NCBI GenBank assembly: GCA_041490205.1
Contig: JBGPSQ010000053.1
Location: 1-14,012 of the forward strand
Source of the DNA: DATDDB01 sp041490205
GTDB taxonomy: Bacteria; Pseudomonadota; Gammaproteobacteria; Burkholderiales; Gallionellaceae
DNA: 14,012 bases
Reading direction: 5' to 3'
In this document: piece after piece, positions 7,265-14,012 of the stretch
Layout of the letters: each line of letters starts with the position of its first letter
Numbering within the stretch: position 1 is the first letter of the stretch
Position numbers and translations under genes: made by a program
Notes under the pieces: model-generated
What the model saw: the letters and a program-made list of their open reading frames with translations, nothing else
Told to the model about the DNA's origin: nothing
Databases searched by the model: none

Positions 7265-7609
7265 ATGGCTATTGAACACAATGACTTGAGCGGTGGCTTG
7301 CGCCACATTGTCCTGTCGGGGCGCTTGGATTTCCATGGCGTCGAAAAAATCATCGGGCAACTTTCCTCGCTGCTGACAGCATCCGGGTCGAATGCCCTGA
7401 TTGACCTCACTCAGGCGACCCTGATTTGCTCGATGGGCATACGCGCGTTGATCCTGAATGCGAAAAACATGCAGCAGCGCGGTCGCCGCATGGCGCTGGT
7501 AGTGGATGACGGCACGATCGTATCGACCACCCTGAAATCCGTCGGGATAGACTCGCTGCTGCCGGTATTCACGAGCCTCCCCGATGCGAAAAAAGCCATG
7601 CTGCAGTGA
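7265..7609 (+). CDS. STAS-domain anti-sigma factor antagonist-like protein (second of tandem pair)
   Basis: A 114-residue STAS domain that aligns with the preceding gene product without gaps. By hand 54 of 114 positions are identical (47%), so the two arose by tandem duplication and then diverged. The phospho-acceptor position is kept as Ser56 in ATLICSMGIRALI. Differences include Cys55 before that serine, LDLTQ-type strand changes (IDLTQAT) and more basic residues around 68-75 (NMQQRGRR). The ribosome binding site is weak (GGCGGG at 7254-7259, 5 nt before the ATG). It ends 12 bp before the kinase-phosphatase gene. Two antagonists for one switch protein suggest that they sense or control different partners, or compete for the same one (inference). 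Confidence 0.87.
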   Translation: MAIEHNDLSGGLRHIVLSGRLDFHGVEKIIGQLSSLLTASGSNALIDLTQATLICSMGIRALILNAKNMQQRGRRMALVVDDGTIVSTTLKSVGIDSLLPVFTSLPDAKKAMLQ

Positions 7610-7621
7610 CGGGCCGGAAGC

Positions 7622-9379
7622 ATGGCCCATTTGCATGAGTCTCGCCTGGAGCTTCAACCCCCTCATGATTCCAGCGTGCTGTACCGCGCTTCGGAGTGGC
7701 TCAAGGCGGAGGGAAACAAGCATGCTATTCCGGACGAACAGCTAGACCGTCTCGACCTGTTCCTGAACGAGGCTCTGGCCAATGTGATGGATCATGGCGG
7801 TGCATCCGCCCTCGCCTCGCCGATACGCCTGAGCACCAGTTTCGCGCAACTACCAGGCCAGAACGAGGCAACCATCACCATATCCGACGCCGGCACGGCC
7901 TTCGATCCCCTCGCCCATTCCCCGCGGCCCGCACCGAAATCCCTGGACGAGGCGATTCCAGGAGGATTGGGCATTCCGATGATACGCAGTCTCGCCGACG
8001 AAATGGGTTATGCCTACCGGGATAGCCAGAATCACTTGTCATTTACCGTCCGCTGGAAATTAGCCACGCCCATGGAAGTTGGCTCCGCCGGGATACCGGG
8101 CATCCGGGTGCGGCCTTTCAAGCGCAGCTATGCCGATTCCTCCCCGGGCCGGAAGGAGAGGCGGCGTCCTGGCGTGAGCTGGATGCAATTGTTTCGCGGC
8201 ACTGACGAGGATGCCGTCCTCAGTATCCTGAACGAATGCGATGTCCTGGTAATGCCCCCCGGAACCCCGTTGCTGAAGCCCGGCGCGGCGAACGATGCCG
8301 TATTTGTGCTGCTGAGCGGAAGCCTTTCCGCCTGCCTCGACAGCGACCTGAATCCTGACGCCGCCATTCCGATCGCACCCGGGGAATGCATAGGCGAGAT
8401 GTCCGCCATTGACGGCAAGTCCGTGACGGCGCTGGTTGAGGCAACTGCCGAGGCGCGCGTGCTGAAAGTTACGCCGGAATTATTTTTCAACCGCCTGTTA
8501 ACTATTCCAGGTGTCGCCCGCAACCTGTTGATCGCCCTCACCGAACGGATGCGCCGCACCAACGAATCCATGATGGAAGCGCAACGCAAACAGCTTGCGC
8601 TGCAACACCTGCACAAGGAACTGGAAGTCGCACGCCAGTTGCAAGCCAGCATGCTGCCGCTGCGCAATCCGATGTTCCCGGAGCGTGACGACCTGGAAAT
8701 CGCCGCCCTGATGGAACCCGCCTCGGAGGTCGGTGGCGACCTGTTCGACGCCTTTTTCGTGGATGACCAGCATCTGTTCATTTGCATCGGCGACGTATCC
8801 GGGCACGGTATCCCGGCCGCTCTGTTCATGGCCCGCTCGATCGGGCTGATGCGCATTGCCGCGATGGGCACGATGCACCCGGATGATGTCATCGGAAAAA
8901 TAAACGATCAACTCTGTTCAGGAAACGAAACCAATCTTTTCGTAACTCTGTTTTGCGGGTTCCTCAATGTATCAACCGGGCGGCTGGTATATTCCAACGG
9001 CGGACACTGTGCCCCCATCCTCGTGAGCGGAAACAAGGCTTCCAGCATCCCCATACCCAAGGGCACCTTGGTGGGAGCTATTCCCGGTCTGGCCTACTCG
9101 TCCTTCGAAATGGTGCTTGATCCGGAAGATACGCTTGTTTGTTATACCGATGGCGTCACGGAAGCACAGCCCGTATCGGGCGAGGAATTTTCCGAGGAGC
9201 GCCTGATAGAACTGCTGCGCAATAATAGAAATCAATCTCCTGAAGCCATGGTAGAAACCGTGCGGCATGAAGTGACAGAATTTACCGGAAACAATGCATT
9301 GGATGACGATTACACTCTCATGGTGATTCGCAGGCACCCAATGAAAAAATCAAACCAATCTAGCGAAGGAACGCAATGA
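7622..9379 (+). CDS. RsbW-like kinase / cNMP-binding-like / SpoIIE-type PP2C phosphatase fusion regulator
   Basis: A 585-residue protein expected to phosphorylate and dephosphorylate STAS proteins. Residues about 1-147 are a HATPase_c_2 (RsbW/SpoIIAB-like) kinase: N-box FLNEALANVMDHG (Glu50, Asn54), ISDAGTAFDP (Asp89, Gly91) and the glycine-rich GGLGIPMIRS. Residues about 190-315 form a cyclic-nucleotide-binding-like beta-roll. Its phosphate cassette is GECIGEMSAIDGKSVTALV; Glu259 is present, but Val268 stands where the Arg that binds the cyclic phosphate normally is. A helical linker (about 315-345, ending LEVARQLQASMLP) leads to a PP2C phosphatase: VGGDLFDAF (Asp373), GDVSGHG (Asp391), CYTDGVTEA (Asp510) and DDDYTLMV (Asp562/563), so the metal ligands are complete. 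The layout recalls Vibrio SypE, which has a receiver domain in the middle. The ribosome binding site is poor (GGAAG almost touching the ATG), suggesting coupling to the STAS genes. The stop overlaps the next gene. Confidence 0.9.
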   Translation: MAHLHESRLELQPPHDSSVLYRASEWLKAEGNKHAIPDEQLDRLDLFLNEALANVMDHGGASALASPIRLSTSFAQLPGQNEATITISDAGTAFDPLAHSPRPAPKSLDEAIPGGLGIPMIRSLADEMGYAYRDSQNHLSFTVRWKLATPMEVGSAGIPGIRVRPFKRSYADSSPGRKERRRPGVSWMQLFRGTDEDAVLSILNECDVLVMPPGTPLLKPGAANDAVFVLLSGSLSACLDSDLNPDAAIPIAPGECIGEMSAIDGKSVTALVEATAEARVLKVTPELFFNRLLTIPGVARNLLIALTERMRRTNESMMEAQRKQLALQHLHKELEVARQLQASMLPLRNPMFPERDDLEIAALMEPASEVGGDLFDAFFVDDQHLFICIGDVSGHGIPAALFMARSIGLMRIAAMGTMHPDDVIGKINDQLCSGNETNLFVTLFCGFLNVSTGRLVYSNGGHCAPILVSGNKASSIPIPKGTLVGAIPGLAYSSFEMVLDPEDTLVCYTDGVTEAQPVSGEEFSEERLIELLRNNRNQSPEAMVETVRHEVTEFTGNNALDDDYTLMVIRRHPMKKSNQSSEGTQ

Positions 9380-10293
9380 TCAGCCTGAAATTCTGGATTC
9401 GAAAGAACGATGAATCTCGCCAGCCGGATCAAGCTGCTGGCGGGTCAGCCAGGATTCTGGGCACATTCGAAGTAATCAGGGAGATAGGCCGGGGCGCAAT
9501 GGGCGTGGTTTATCTGGGGCGTGACGTGGGATCGGGCCGGGACGTGGCGATCAAGACCATGAACCTCGCTAGCGAGTTCAATGCATCTGTGCTGGAAGAT
9601 ACCAAGGAGCGCTTCATGCGAGAAGCGGAAATCCTTACGTGGTTGCATCATCCAGACATCGTCACCATCTATGATGTTGGCGAAGAGCACGGCCTGGCCT
9701 ATATCGCCATGGAATTCCTAAAAGGGGTGGAGTTGACCGCATACACCGCTCCGGACAAGCTGCTGCCCCTGTCCAAGGCGCTGGAAATCATGGCCCGGGC
9801 TGCGGATGCTTTGGGCTATGCGCATGAAGAGGGGCATGAAAAGGGCATCGTGCACCGCGATGTCAAGCCGGGCAATATCATGTACGACCCCTCCGACAAT
9901 TCGGTCAAGGTGACGGATTTCGGCATTTCACGGCTGATTGACTTGAACGCGACAAAGGTTGGACTGGTGCTGGGCACCCCACTCTACATGTCCCCGGAAC
10001 AGGTGATGGGTCAACAGATAACCGGGGTTTCCGACCTGTTTTCTCTCGGCTCCACTTTTTACCAGTTGTTGTGCGGGCGATTGCCGTTCGAGGGAGAAAC
10101 CGAATTCGAGGTGATGACCCGCATCGTCAAGGAGCCGCACACCGATATTTTATCCATCCGGCCGGACCTGCCTGCGGACGTATGCACGGTCATAAACCGG
10201 GCGCTGGAAAAAAACCCAAAAGACCGCTACCAGAGCGGCGGTGAAATGGCAGTGGCAATACGTCAGTGCGCGCAGTATCGTTCTGACAAATAG
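9376..10293 (+). CDS. Hanks-type serine/threonine protein kinase
   Basis: A 305-residue eukaryotic-like Ser/Thr kinase. The glycine loop is IGRGAMGVV at 37-45, the catalytic lysine Lys60 (VAIK), the helix C acid near Glu83 (FMREAEIL), the catalytic loop HRDVKPGN at 160-167 (Asp162, Asn167), DFG at 181-183, the activation segment GTPLYMSPEQ with Glu208, then SDLFSLG with Asp220. All catalytic residues are present, so it should be active. It ends shortly after the kinase fold, with no membrane helix, PASTA repeats or other sensor, which is short for bacterial kinases of this family and suggests that a partner supplies the signal. The ATG at 9376 overlaps the upstream stop (ATGA), with GAAGGA five nt before it, so translation is coupled to the kinase-phosphatase gene. 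Substrates are unknown; the STAS proteins are natural candidates. Confidence 0.92.
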   Translation: MISLKFWIRKNDESRQPDQAAGGSARILGTFEVIREIGRGAMGVVYLGRDVGSGRDVAIKTMNLASEFNASVLEDTKERFMREAEILTWLHHPDIVTIYDVGEEHGLAYIAMEFLKGVELTAYTAPDKLLPLSKALEIMARAADALGYAHEEGHEKGIVHRDVKPGNIMYDPSDNSVKVTDFGISRLIDLNATKVGLVLGTPLYMSPEQVMGQQITGVSDLFSLGSTFYQLLCGRLPFEGETEFEVMTRIVKEPHTDILSIRPDLPADVCTVINRALEKNPKDRYQSGGEMAVAIRQCAQYRSDK

Positions 10294-10374
10294 GGGGTAA
10301 TTTTTCGATTGGGGGAGGTGATCTCATGATCTCACTCCATTCTCAATGCCATGCCGTTCATGCTGCTATTCGGG

Positions 10375-11196
10375 TCAGAATGCCACGCCTAAGCCAAGTT
10401 TGAACGTAGTGTACCGGGACCAGCTGTCTGGCTCCCATTCGACGAATCCGCCTCCGACCGGGTACGGCGCACTCATTCCATACCTGAAGCCAGTGTAGTC
10501 AACTGCGATGTTCCCGTGTACATGTTTCGTGAATGCATAATCTGCCGCTGCCCCTATCCGGAACAGCGGCGAATTGCCAAGCGGTCCCGAAAAACCGGTC
10601 AATCCGGGGCCGGAGTTAACAACAATGTACGAACCGAAAGTGCGGCCCAGCATCGCGTTGACTGAAAGCACCATCTGGTCTTTCGGAGAATATTGTCCAA
10701 GCAATCCCAAGCCGTAGTAACTGTGTATATATATCTCGCCGTAATTGACGCCCCTGTTCCATTCATGGCCGCCAAATTCAAGGTAAGGTGTCAGCATGAA
10801 TGGGCCGCGGGAATCGAAACCCTTTCCAAGCCGGGCGTCATAATTCGACATTGTTGCACTGGAAATGCCCCTCACCGTACCGAACGTGCCGCCCATGAAG
10901 GCCCCGGTATAATGCGTATGGCCGGTGGAATGATCATATCCCGCGTGGTAATAGAAATTTTCAGGCCCGTCCATGACGGATAACGATAATGCGACGCCGG
11001 GTACGGGGCCGGTTTCAATGTCCAGCAACTCGTTGGGTGTCCCGAGGAATCCATTGCCAGTTTCTGCGTAATTCACTCGAGTTGCAATAAACTGAACGCC
11101 AGCCTGGTTATTAGAGGCGAGAATATCGGCTGACCCAGCCAGAGCGTTTGCTGAAAACAGCAGGCAGCAGGCAGCTGCGGCAATATTTCTCATCAT
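10375..11196 (-). CDS. Predicted outer-membrane beta-barrel protein with signal peptide
   Basis: I do not recognise a named family. From the ATG at 11196 the protein has 273 residues. A clear Sec signal peptide (MRN, then hydrophobic AAAACCLLFSA) has a likely cut after ALA at about residue 20. The rest consists of alternating beta-strand segments rich in Gly, Tyr and Phe, and the chain ends in KLGLGVAF with a terminal Phe, the usual recognition feature for outer-membrane barrel insertion. A short His-containing segment (HSTGHTHYTG) lies in the middle. The frame stays open upstream to ATGs at 11244 and 11226 and a GTG at 11268. The GTG has AAAGG two nt before it, so a longer start is possible, but the signal peptide favours 11196 or 11193. 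It converges on the kinase gene. A link to the switch module is only positional. Confidence 0.7.
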   Translation of the reverse strand: MMRNIAAAACCLLFSANALAGSADILASNNQAGVQFIATRVNYAETGNGFLGTPNELLDIETGPVPGVALSLSVMDGPENFYYHAGYDHSTGHTHYTGAFMGGTFGTVRGISSATMSNYDARLGKGFDSRGPFMLTPYLEFGGHEWNRGVNYGEIYIHSYYGLGLLGQYSPKDQMVLSVNAMLGRTFGSYIVVNSGPGLTGFSGPLGNSPLFRIGAAADYAFTKHVHGNIAVDYTGFRYGMSAPYPVGGGFVEWEPDSWSRYTTFKLGLGVAF

Positions 11197-11346
11197 TCCG
11201 GAAATTTCACGTATGAGGTTGCCCATAATGCGCACGCGATCCATATTTAGCAGGGAACTGCTTGGCACTGCCTTTCTTGGGCATGCTTCGGCTGTTGTAT
11301 ATCACCACGCTATCCATTATCCTTCTAACTTTAGCATGGCTCACAT

Positions 11347-12141
11347 ATGTCCGTCAGCATTAAAACCCCGCAAGAAATAGAAAATATGCGCCTTGCATGC
11401 CGTTTGGCAGCAGAAGTGCTGGACTACATCGCGCCATACGTGCAGGCCGGCATCACCACCGGCGAGTTGGACAAGCTCTGCCATGATTACATGGTGAACG
11501 TGCAGAAATGTATCCCTGCGCCGCTCAACTACGCACCATCCGGGCACAAACCGTATCCCAAATCCATCTGCACCTCGATCAACCACCAGGTATGCCACGG
11601 CGTGCCGGGCGACAAAATACTCAAGAACGGCGACATCCTCAACATAGACATCACCACCATCAAGGATGGCTGGCATGGCGACACCAGCCGCATGTACTGT
11701 GTCGGCGAAGTCTCAATCCAGGCGCGCCGCCTGTGCGAAGCAAGCTATCAAGCCATGTGGTGCGGCATACGTGCGGTTCGGCACGGCGCGCACCTGGGCG
11801 ACATCGGCCATGCCATCCAGAGCTACGTCGAACCGCTCGGCTACAGCGTGGTGCGCGAATTCTGCGGGCACGGCCTGGGCAGGAATTTTCACGAGGAACC
11901 GCAGGTGCTGCATTACGGCAAGCCGGGCACCGGCCTGAAACTGGAAGCGGGCATGACATTCACCATCGAACCGATGATCAACGCCGGCAAGGCAGGCGTC
12001 AAGCAACTGGGCGACGGCTGGACCATCGTGACCAAGGATCACAGTCTCTCCGCGCAATGGGAGCACACCATCCTGGTCACCGCGACGGGCTATGAGGTGC
12101 TGACGGTTTCTGCCGGTTCGCCCCCTCCTCCCGCAGCGTAA
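11347..12141 (+). CDS. map: Type I methionine aminopeptidase
   Basis: It removes the initiator methionine from nascent proteins in the cytoplasm. It has 264 residues, the normal size for bacterial MetAP-I. All five metal ligands are present: Asp101 (NIDITT), Asp112 (HGDTS), His175 (CGHGLG), Glu208 (TIEPM) and Glu239 (QWEHT), each four residues later than in the E. coli enzyme. His84 in CHGVPGD corresponds to E. coli His79. A small insertion relative to E. coli lies around YAPSGHKPYPKS, and the C-terminal tail is proline-rich (PPPPAA). The ATG at 11347 has no Shine-Dalgarno sequence in front of it, so initiation may be weak or nearly leaderless. It is followed by glnD after 4 bp, a pairing common in proteobacteria. 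The 150 bp upstream is shared with the divergent outer-membrane protein gene; I see no strong sigma-70 promoter there. Confidence 0.95.
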   Translation: MSVSIKTPQEIENMRLACRLAAEVLDYIAPYVQAGITTGELDKLCHDYMVNVQKCIPAPLNYAPSGHKPYPKSICTSINHQVCHGVPGDKILKNGDILNIDITTIKDGWHGDTSRMYCVGEVSIQARRLCEASYQAMWCGIRAVRHGAHLGDIGHAIQSYVEPLGYSVVREFCGHGLGRNFHEEPQVLHYGKPGTGLKLEAGMTFTIEPMINAGKAGVKQLGDGWTIVTKDHSLSAQWEHTILVTATGYEVLTVSAGSPPPPAA

Positions 12142-12145
12142 AGCC

Positions 12146-14012
12146 ATGACCAGCGTAGCCGCCTTACGCGACAGCCTGCGTTCGGCGCGCGCCGCATTGC
12201 ATCAGGGCTTTGGTCCTCGTTCTCGTCCGGCGCATTTGTTGCGTGCCCACGCAAAACTAGTGGATGAACACCTGCGCATTGTGTGGAGCGAACTGGCGAT
12301 GCCGCCGGAACTGGCAATGGCGGCAACCGGCGGCTACGGGCGCGGCGAGCTATATCCCAAGTCTGATATAGATATGCTGATCCTGCTGCCGCACGAGCCG
12401 GACGAGACCTTGCAACTGTGTCTTCATGAACTGGTGCAAATGCTGTGGGACATCGGTCTTGAAGTGGGCCATAGCGTGCGCACCGTGGCGCAATGCCTGG
12501 CCGAATCCTCCGACATCACAGTGCAGACCAACTTGCTGGAAGCGCGCCTCATCACCGGCAACCGCAAGCTGTTCACAGAGATGCGCGAAGCGCTGTCCGA
12601 TCATCTGAGCCGCCGCGCATTTTTCCTTGCCAAGCAGCAGGAACAGGAAAAGCGTTACACACGATTCCTGGATACCGACTACAACCTCGAACCCAACCTG
12701 AAGGAAAGTCCGGGTGGCCTGCGTGACTTGCAAACTGTGCTGTGGATCAGCCGCGCCTGCGGCTTCGGCAATACCTGGAAGGAACTGACCGGGGCAGGCA
12801 TGATCACCGCAACGGAAGCGGCCGCCATTGCGCGTCACGAATCGCTGCTGCAAAACTTGCGCATCCGCCTCCATTATCTGGCGGGACGCCGCGAAGACCG
12901 CCTGCTGTTCGATTACCAAACTGAAATGGCTCAGCAAATGGGCATCGATGCCACCGCCACACGCCGTGCCAGCGAGCACCTGATGCAGCATTATTACCGC
13001 ACCAAGCAGGCAGTGCAGCAACTGAATTCCGTATTGCTGCAAAACATGCGCGCCAGCCTGTTCCCGGAATCCGGCGAAACCCGGCCGATCAATGCGCGTT
13101 TTATTGCGCGCGGCAACTTGCTCGATGCTCGCGATGAGCAGCTATTCGAAAGAGAACCGTCTGCCATCCTGGAAAGCTTCTTGCTGCTGGAACAGCACCC
13201 CGAGCTTGAAGGATTTTCTGCCGCCACCCTGCGCGCCCTGTGGCGCACGCGTCATTTGATGGATACAAAATTCAGGAACGATGCGCAAAACCGCGATCTG
13301 TTCATGGCCATCATGCGCCAGCCGCAGGGGCTCACGCATGTGCTGCGGCGCATGAACCAGCACGGCATACTCGGCGCCTACCTGCCCGCCTTTGGCCGCA
13401 TCGTCGGCCAGATGCAGCATGATCTGTTCCATGTCTATACCGTGGACCAGCACATCCTGATGGTGGTGCGCAACCTGCGCCGCTTCACCTTGCCCGAGCA
13501 TGCTCACGAAAACCCGTTGTGCAGCAAGTTAATCAAGGAATTCGCCCGCCCCGAGGCTTTGCATATCGCCGGGCTGTTTCACGACATCGCCAAGGGGCGC
13601 GGCGGCGACCATTCGCTCAAAGGGCGCGCCGATGCGGCGCGTTTCTGCAAACAACACGGACTGGGGCGCGAAGACAGCGATCTTGTGGTCTGGCTGGTGG
13701 AAAACCATCTGACCCTCTCCGCCACGGCACAAAAACAGGACCTGTCGGACCAGGACGTGATCGCCGCCTTTGCCTCGAAAATGAAGAACGACCGCTATCT
13801 CGTCGCCCTCTACCTGCTCACCGTGGCGGACATACGCGGCACCAGCCCGAATGTGTGGAACGCATGGAAGGCCAAGCTGCTGGAAGACCTGTTCTGGGGG
13901 GCGCGGCGTTATATGGCAGGCGGCAAGATCGCAGACCAGGCCGGAGAAGTGCGCCGCCTCGCCGCAGAGATCCTCGACGCGTACCCGCGCCTGGACGTGC
14001 TGGTCAACAACG
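12146..14012 (+). CDS. glnD: PII uridylyltransferase / uridylyl-removing enzyme, 3'-truncated and possibly chimeric
   Basis: This is the nitrogen-status sensor that uridylylates PII proteins when glutamine is low and removes UMP when it is high. The frame runs from the ATG at 12146 off the right edge (622 codons). The nucleotidyltransferase domain shows GGYGRGELYPKSDIDMLIL at about 62-80 (Asp74, Asp76), followed by NLKESPGGLRDLQ at 184-196, a GlnD hallmark. The HD hydrolase domain shows HDLFHVYTVDQHIL at about 425-438 and the His-Asp pair 479-480 in LFHDIAKGRGGDHS. GlnD similarity continues through VADIRGTSPNVWNAWKAKLL to about residue 594 (base 13927). After that, instead of the expected region leading to two ACT domains, the same frame reads like a short-chain dehydrogenase. 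The start is 4 bp after the map stop, so translational coupling is likely. Confidence 0.9.
   Translation, partial: MTSVAALRDSLRSARAALHQGFGPRSRPAHLLRAHAKLVDEHLRIVWSELAMPPELAMAATGGYGRGELYPKSDIDMLILLPHEPDETLQLCLHELVQMLWDIGLEVGHSVRTVAQCLAESSDITVQTNLLEARLITGNRKLFTEMREALSDHLSRRAFFLAKQQEQEKRYTRFLDTDYNLEPNLKESPGGLRDLQTVLWISRACGFGNTWKELTGAGMITATEAAAIARHESLLQNLRIRLHYLAGRREDRLLFDYQTEMAQQMGIDATATRRASEHLMQHYYRTKQAVQQLNSVLLQNMRASLFPESGETRPINARFIARGNLLDARDEQLFEREPSAILESFLLLEQHPELEGFSAATLRALWRTRHLMDTKFRNDAQNRDLFMAIMRQPQGLTHVLRRMNQHGILGAYLPAFGRIVGQMQHDLFHVYTVDQHILMVVRNLRRFTLPEHAHENPLCSKLIKEFARPEALHIAGLFHDIAKGRGGDHSLKGRADAARFCKQHGLGREDSDLVVWLVENHLTLSATAQKQDLSDQDVIAAFASKMKNDRYLVALYLLTVADIRGTSPNVWNAWKAKLLEDLFWGARRYMAGGKIADQAGEVRRLAAEILDAYPRLDVLVNN
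13934..14012 (+). other. SDR-like segment in frame with glnD (possible chimera junction)
   Basis: The last 26 codons read D-Q-A-G-E-V-R-R-L-A-A-E-I-L followed by DAYPRLDVLVNN. This is the standard approach to the NNAG motif of short-chain dehydrogenases/reductases, a Rossmann-fold family unrelated to GlnD. By hand count the last 82 bases (13931-14012) are about 70% GC. The segment is cut by the window edge, so its full nature cannot be judged. Confidence 0.5.

Noticed and set aside
8128..8892. 254-codon minus-strand open frame opposite the switch gene
   Set aside because: Ser/Arg-rich shadow of a plus-strand gene with intact catalytic motifs; no domain and no ribosome binding site.
10314..10338. 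Hairpin between the kinase gene and the convergent outer-membrane protein gene
   Set aside because: GGAGGTGA and TCACTCC can pair with a one-base bulge, but the loop is large and no T-run follows in either direction, so I cannot call an intrinsic terminator.
11295..11324. Sigma-70-like promoter for map (TTGTAT, 18-bp spacer, TATCCT)
   Set aside because: Only three of six and four of six matches to consensus; too weak to list.

Overview
The window reads as one piece of a Gram-negative, probably betaproteobacterial chromosome. A Nitrosomonadales or Gallionellaceae-like host is my best guess, from the map-glnD gene pair, the protein flavour and the moderately GC-rich DNA, but no marker gene settles it. 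Both ends are cut inside genes. No rRNA, tRNA, CRISPR array, insertion sequence or phage gene was seen.

Left part (1-1711): the 3' portion of an AmmeMemoRadiSam-type radical SAM enzyme gene, then a small alpha/beta hydrolase with a strong ribosome binding site. Facing them on the minus strand is a two-gene unit (2686-1493). It encodes a chemoreceptor-like membrane protein that has sensor, membrane and HAMP parts but no methyl-accepting signalling domain, followed without a gap by an unrecognised 72-residue protein. The roughly 300 bp upstream of this unit carry three G-runs spaced exactly 21 bp apart.

Middle minus strand (6634-2996): a tight three-gene operon of an alpha/beta hydrolase (lysophospholipase-like), a glycerophosphodiester phosphodiesterase and a respiratory glycerol-3-phosphate dehydrogenase. 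Read in order, it is a plausible route from (lyso)phospholipid through glycerophosphodiester and glycerol-3-phosphate to dihydroxyacetone phosphate, with electrons passed to quinone. The first step is inferred.

Middle plus strand (6845-10293): the most interesting block, a four-gene partner-switching signalling module. Two tandem STAS anti-sigma-factor-antagonist-like proteins (47% identical to each other, both keeping the phospho-acceptor serine) are followed by a 585-residue fusion. This joins an RsbW-like serine kinase domain, a cyclic-nucleotide-binding-like domain and an RsbU/SpoIIE-like PP2C phosphatase. The last gene, overlapping by 4 bp, is a soluble Hanks-type Ser/Thr kinase. The fusion resembles the kinase-receiver-phosphatase layout of Vibrio SypE, but with a cNMP-binding fold in the middle that lacks the usual phosphate-binding arginine. 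No sigma factor or other output protein is encoded beside it.

Right part: a minus-strand secreted beta-barrel outer-membrane protein (10375-11196), then map (methionine aminopeptidase) and glnD (PII uridylyltransferase) on the plus strand. In the last 80 or so bases the glnD frame stops looking like GlnD and reads as a short-chain dehydrogenase (SDR) motif ending in VNN at the window edge. This is either an assembly chimera or a real fusion or recombination junction.
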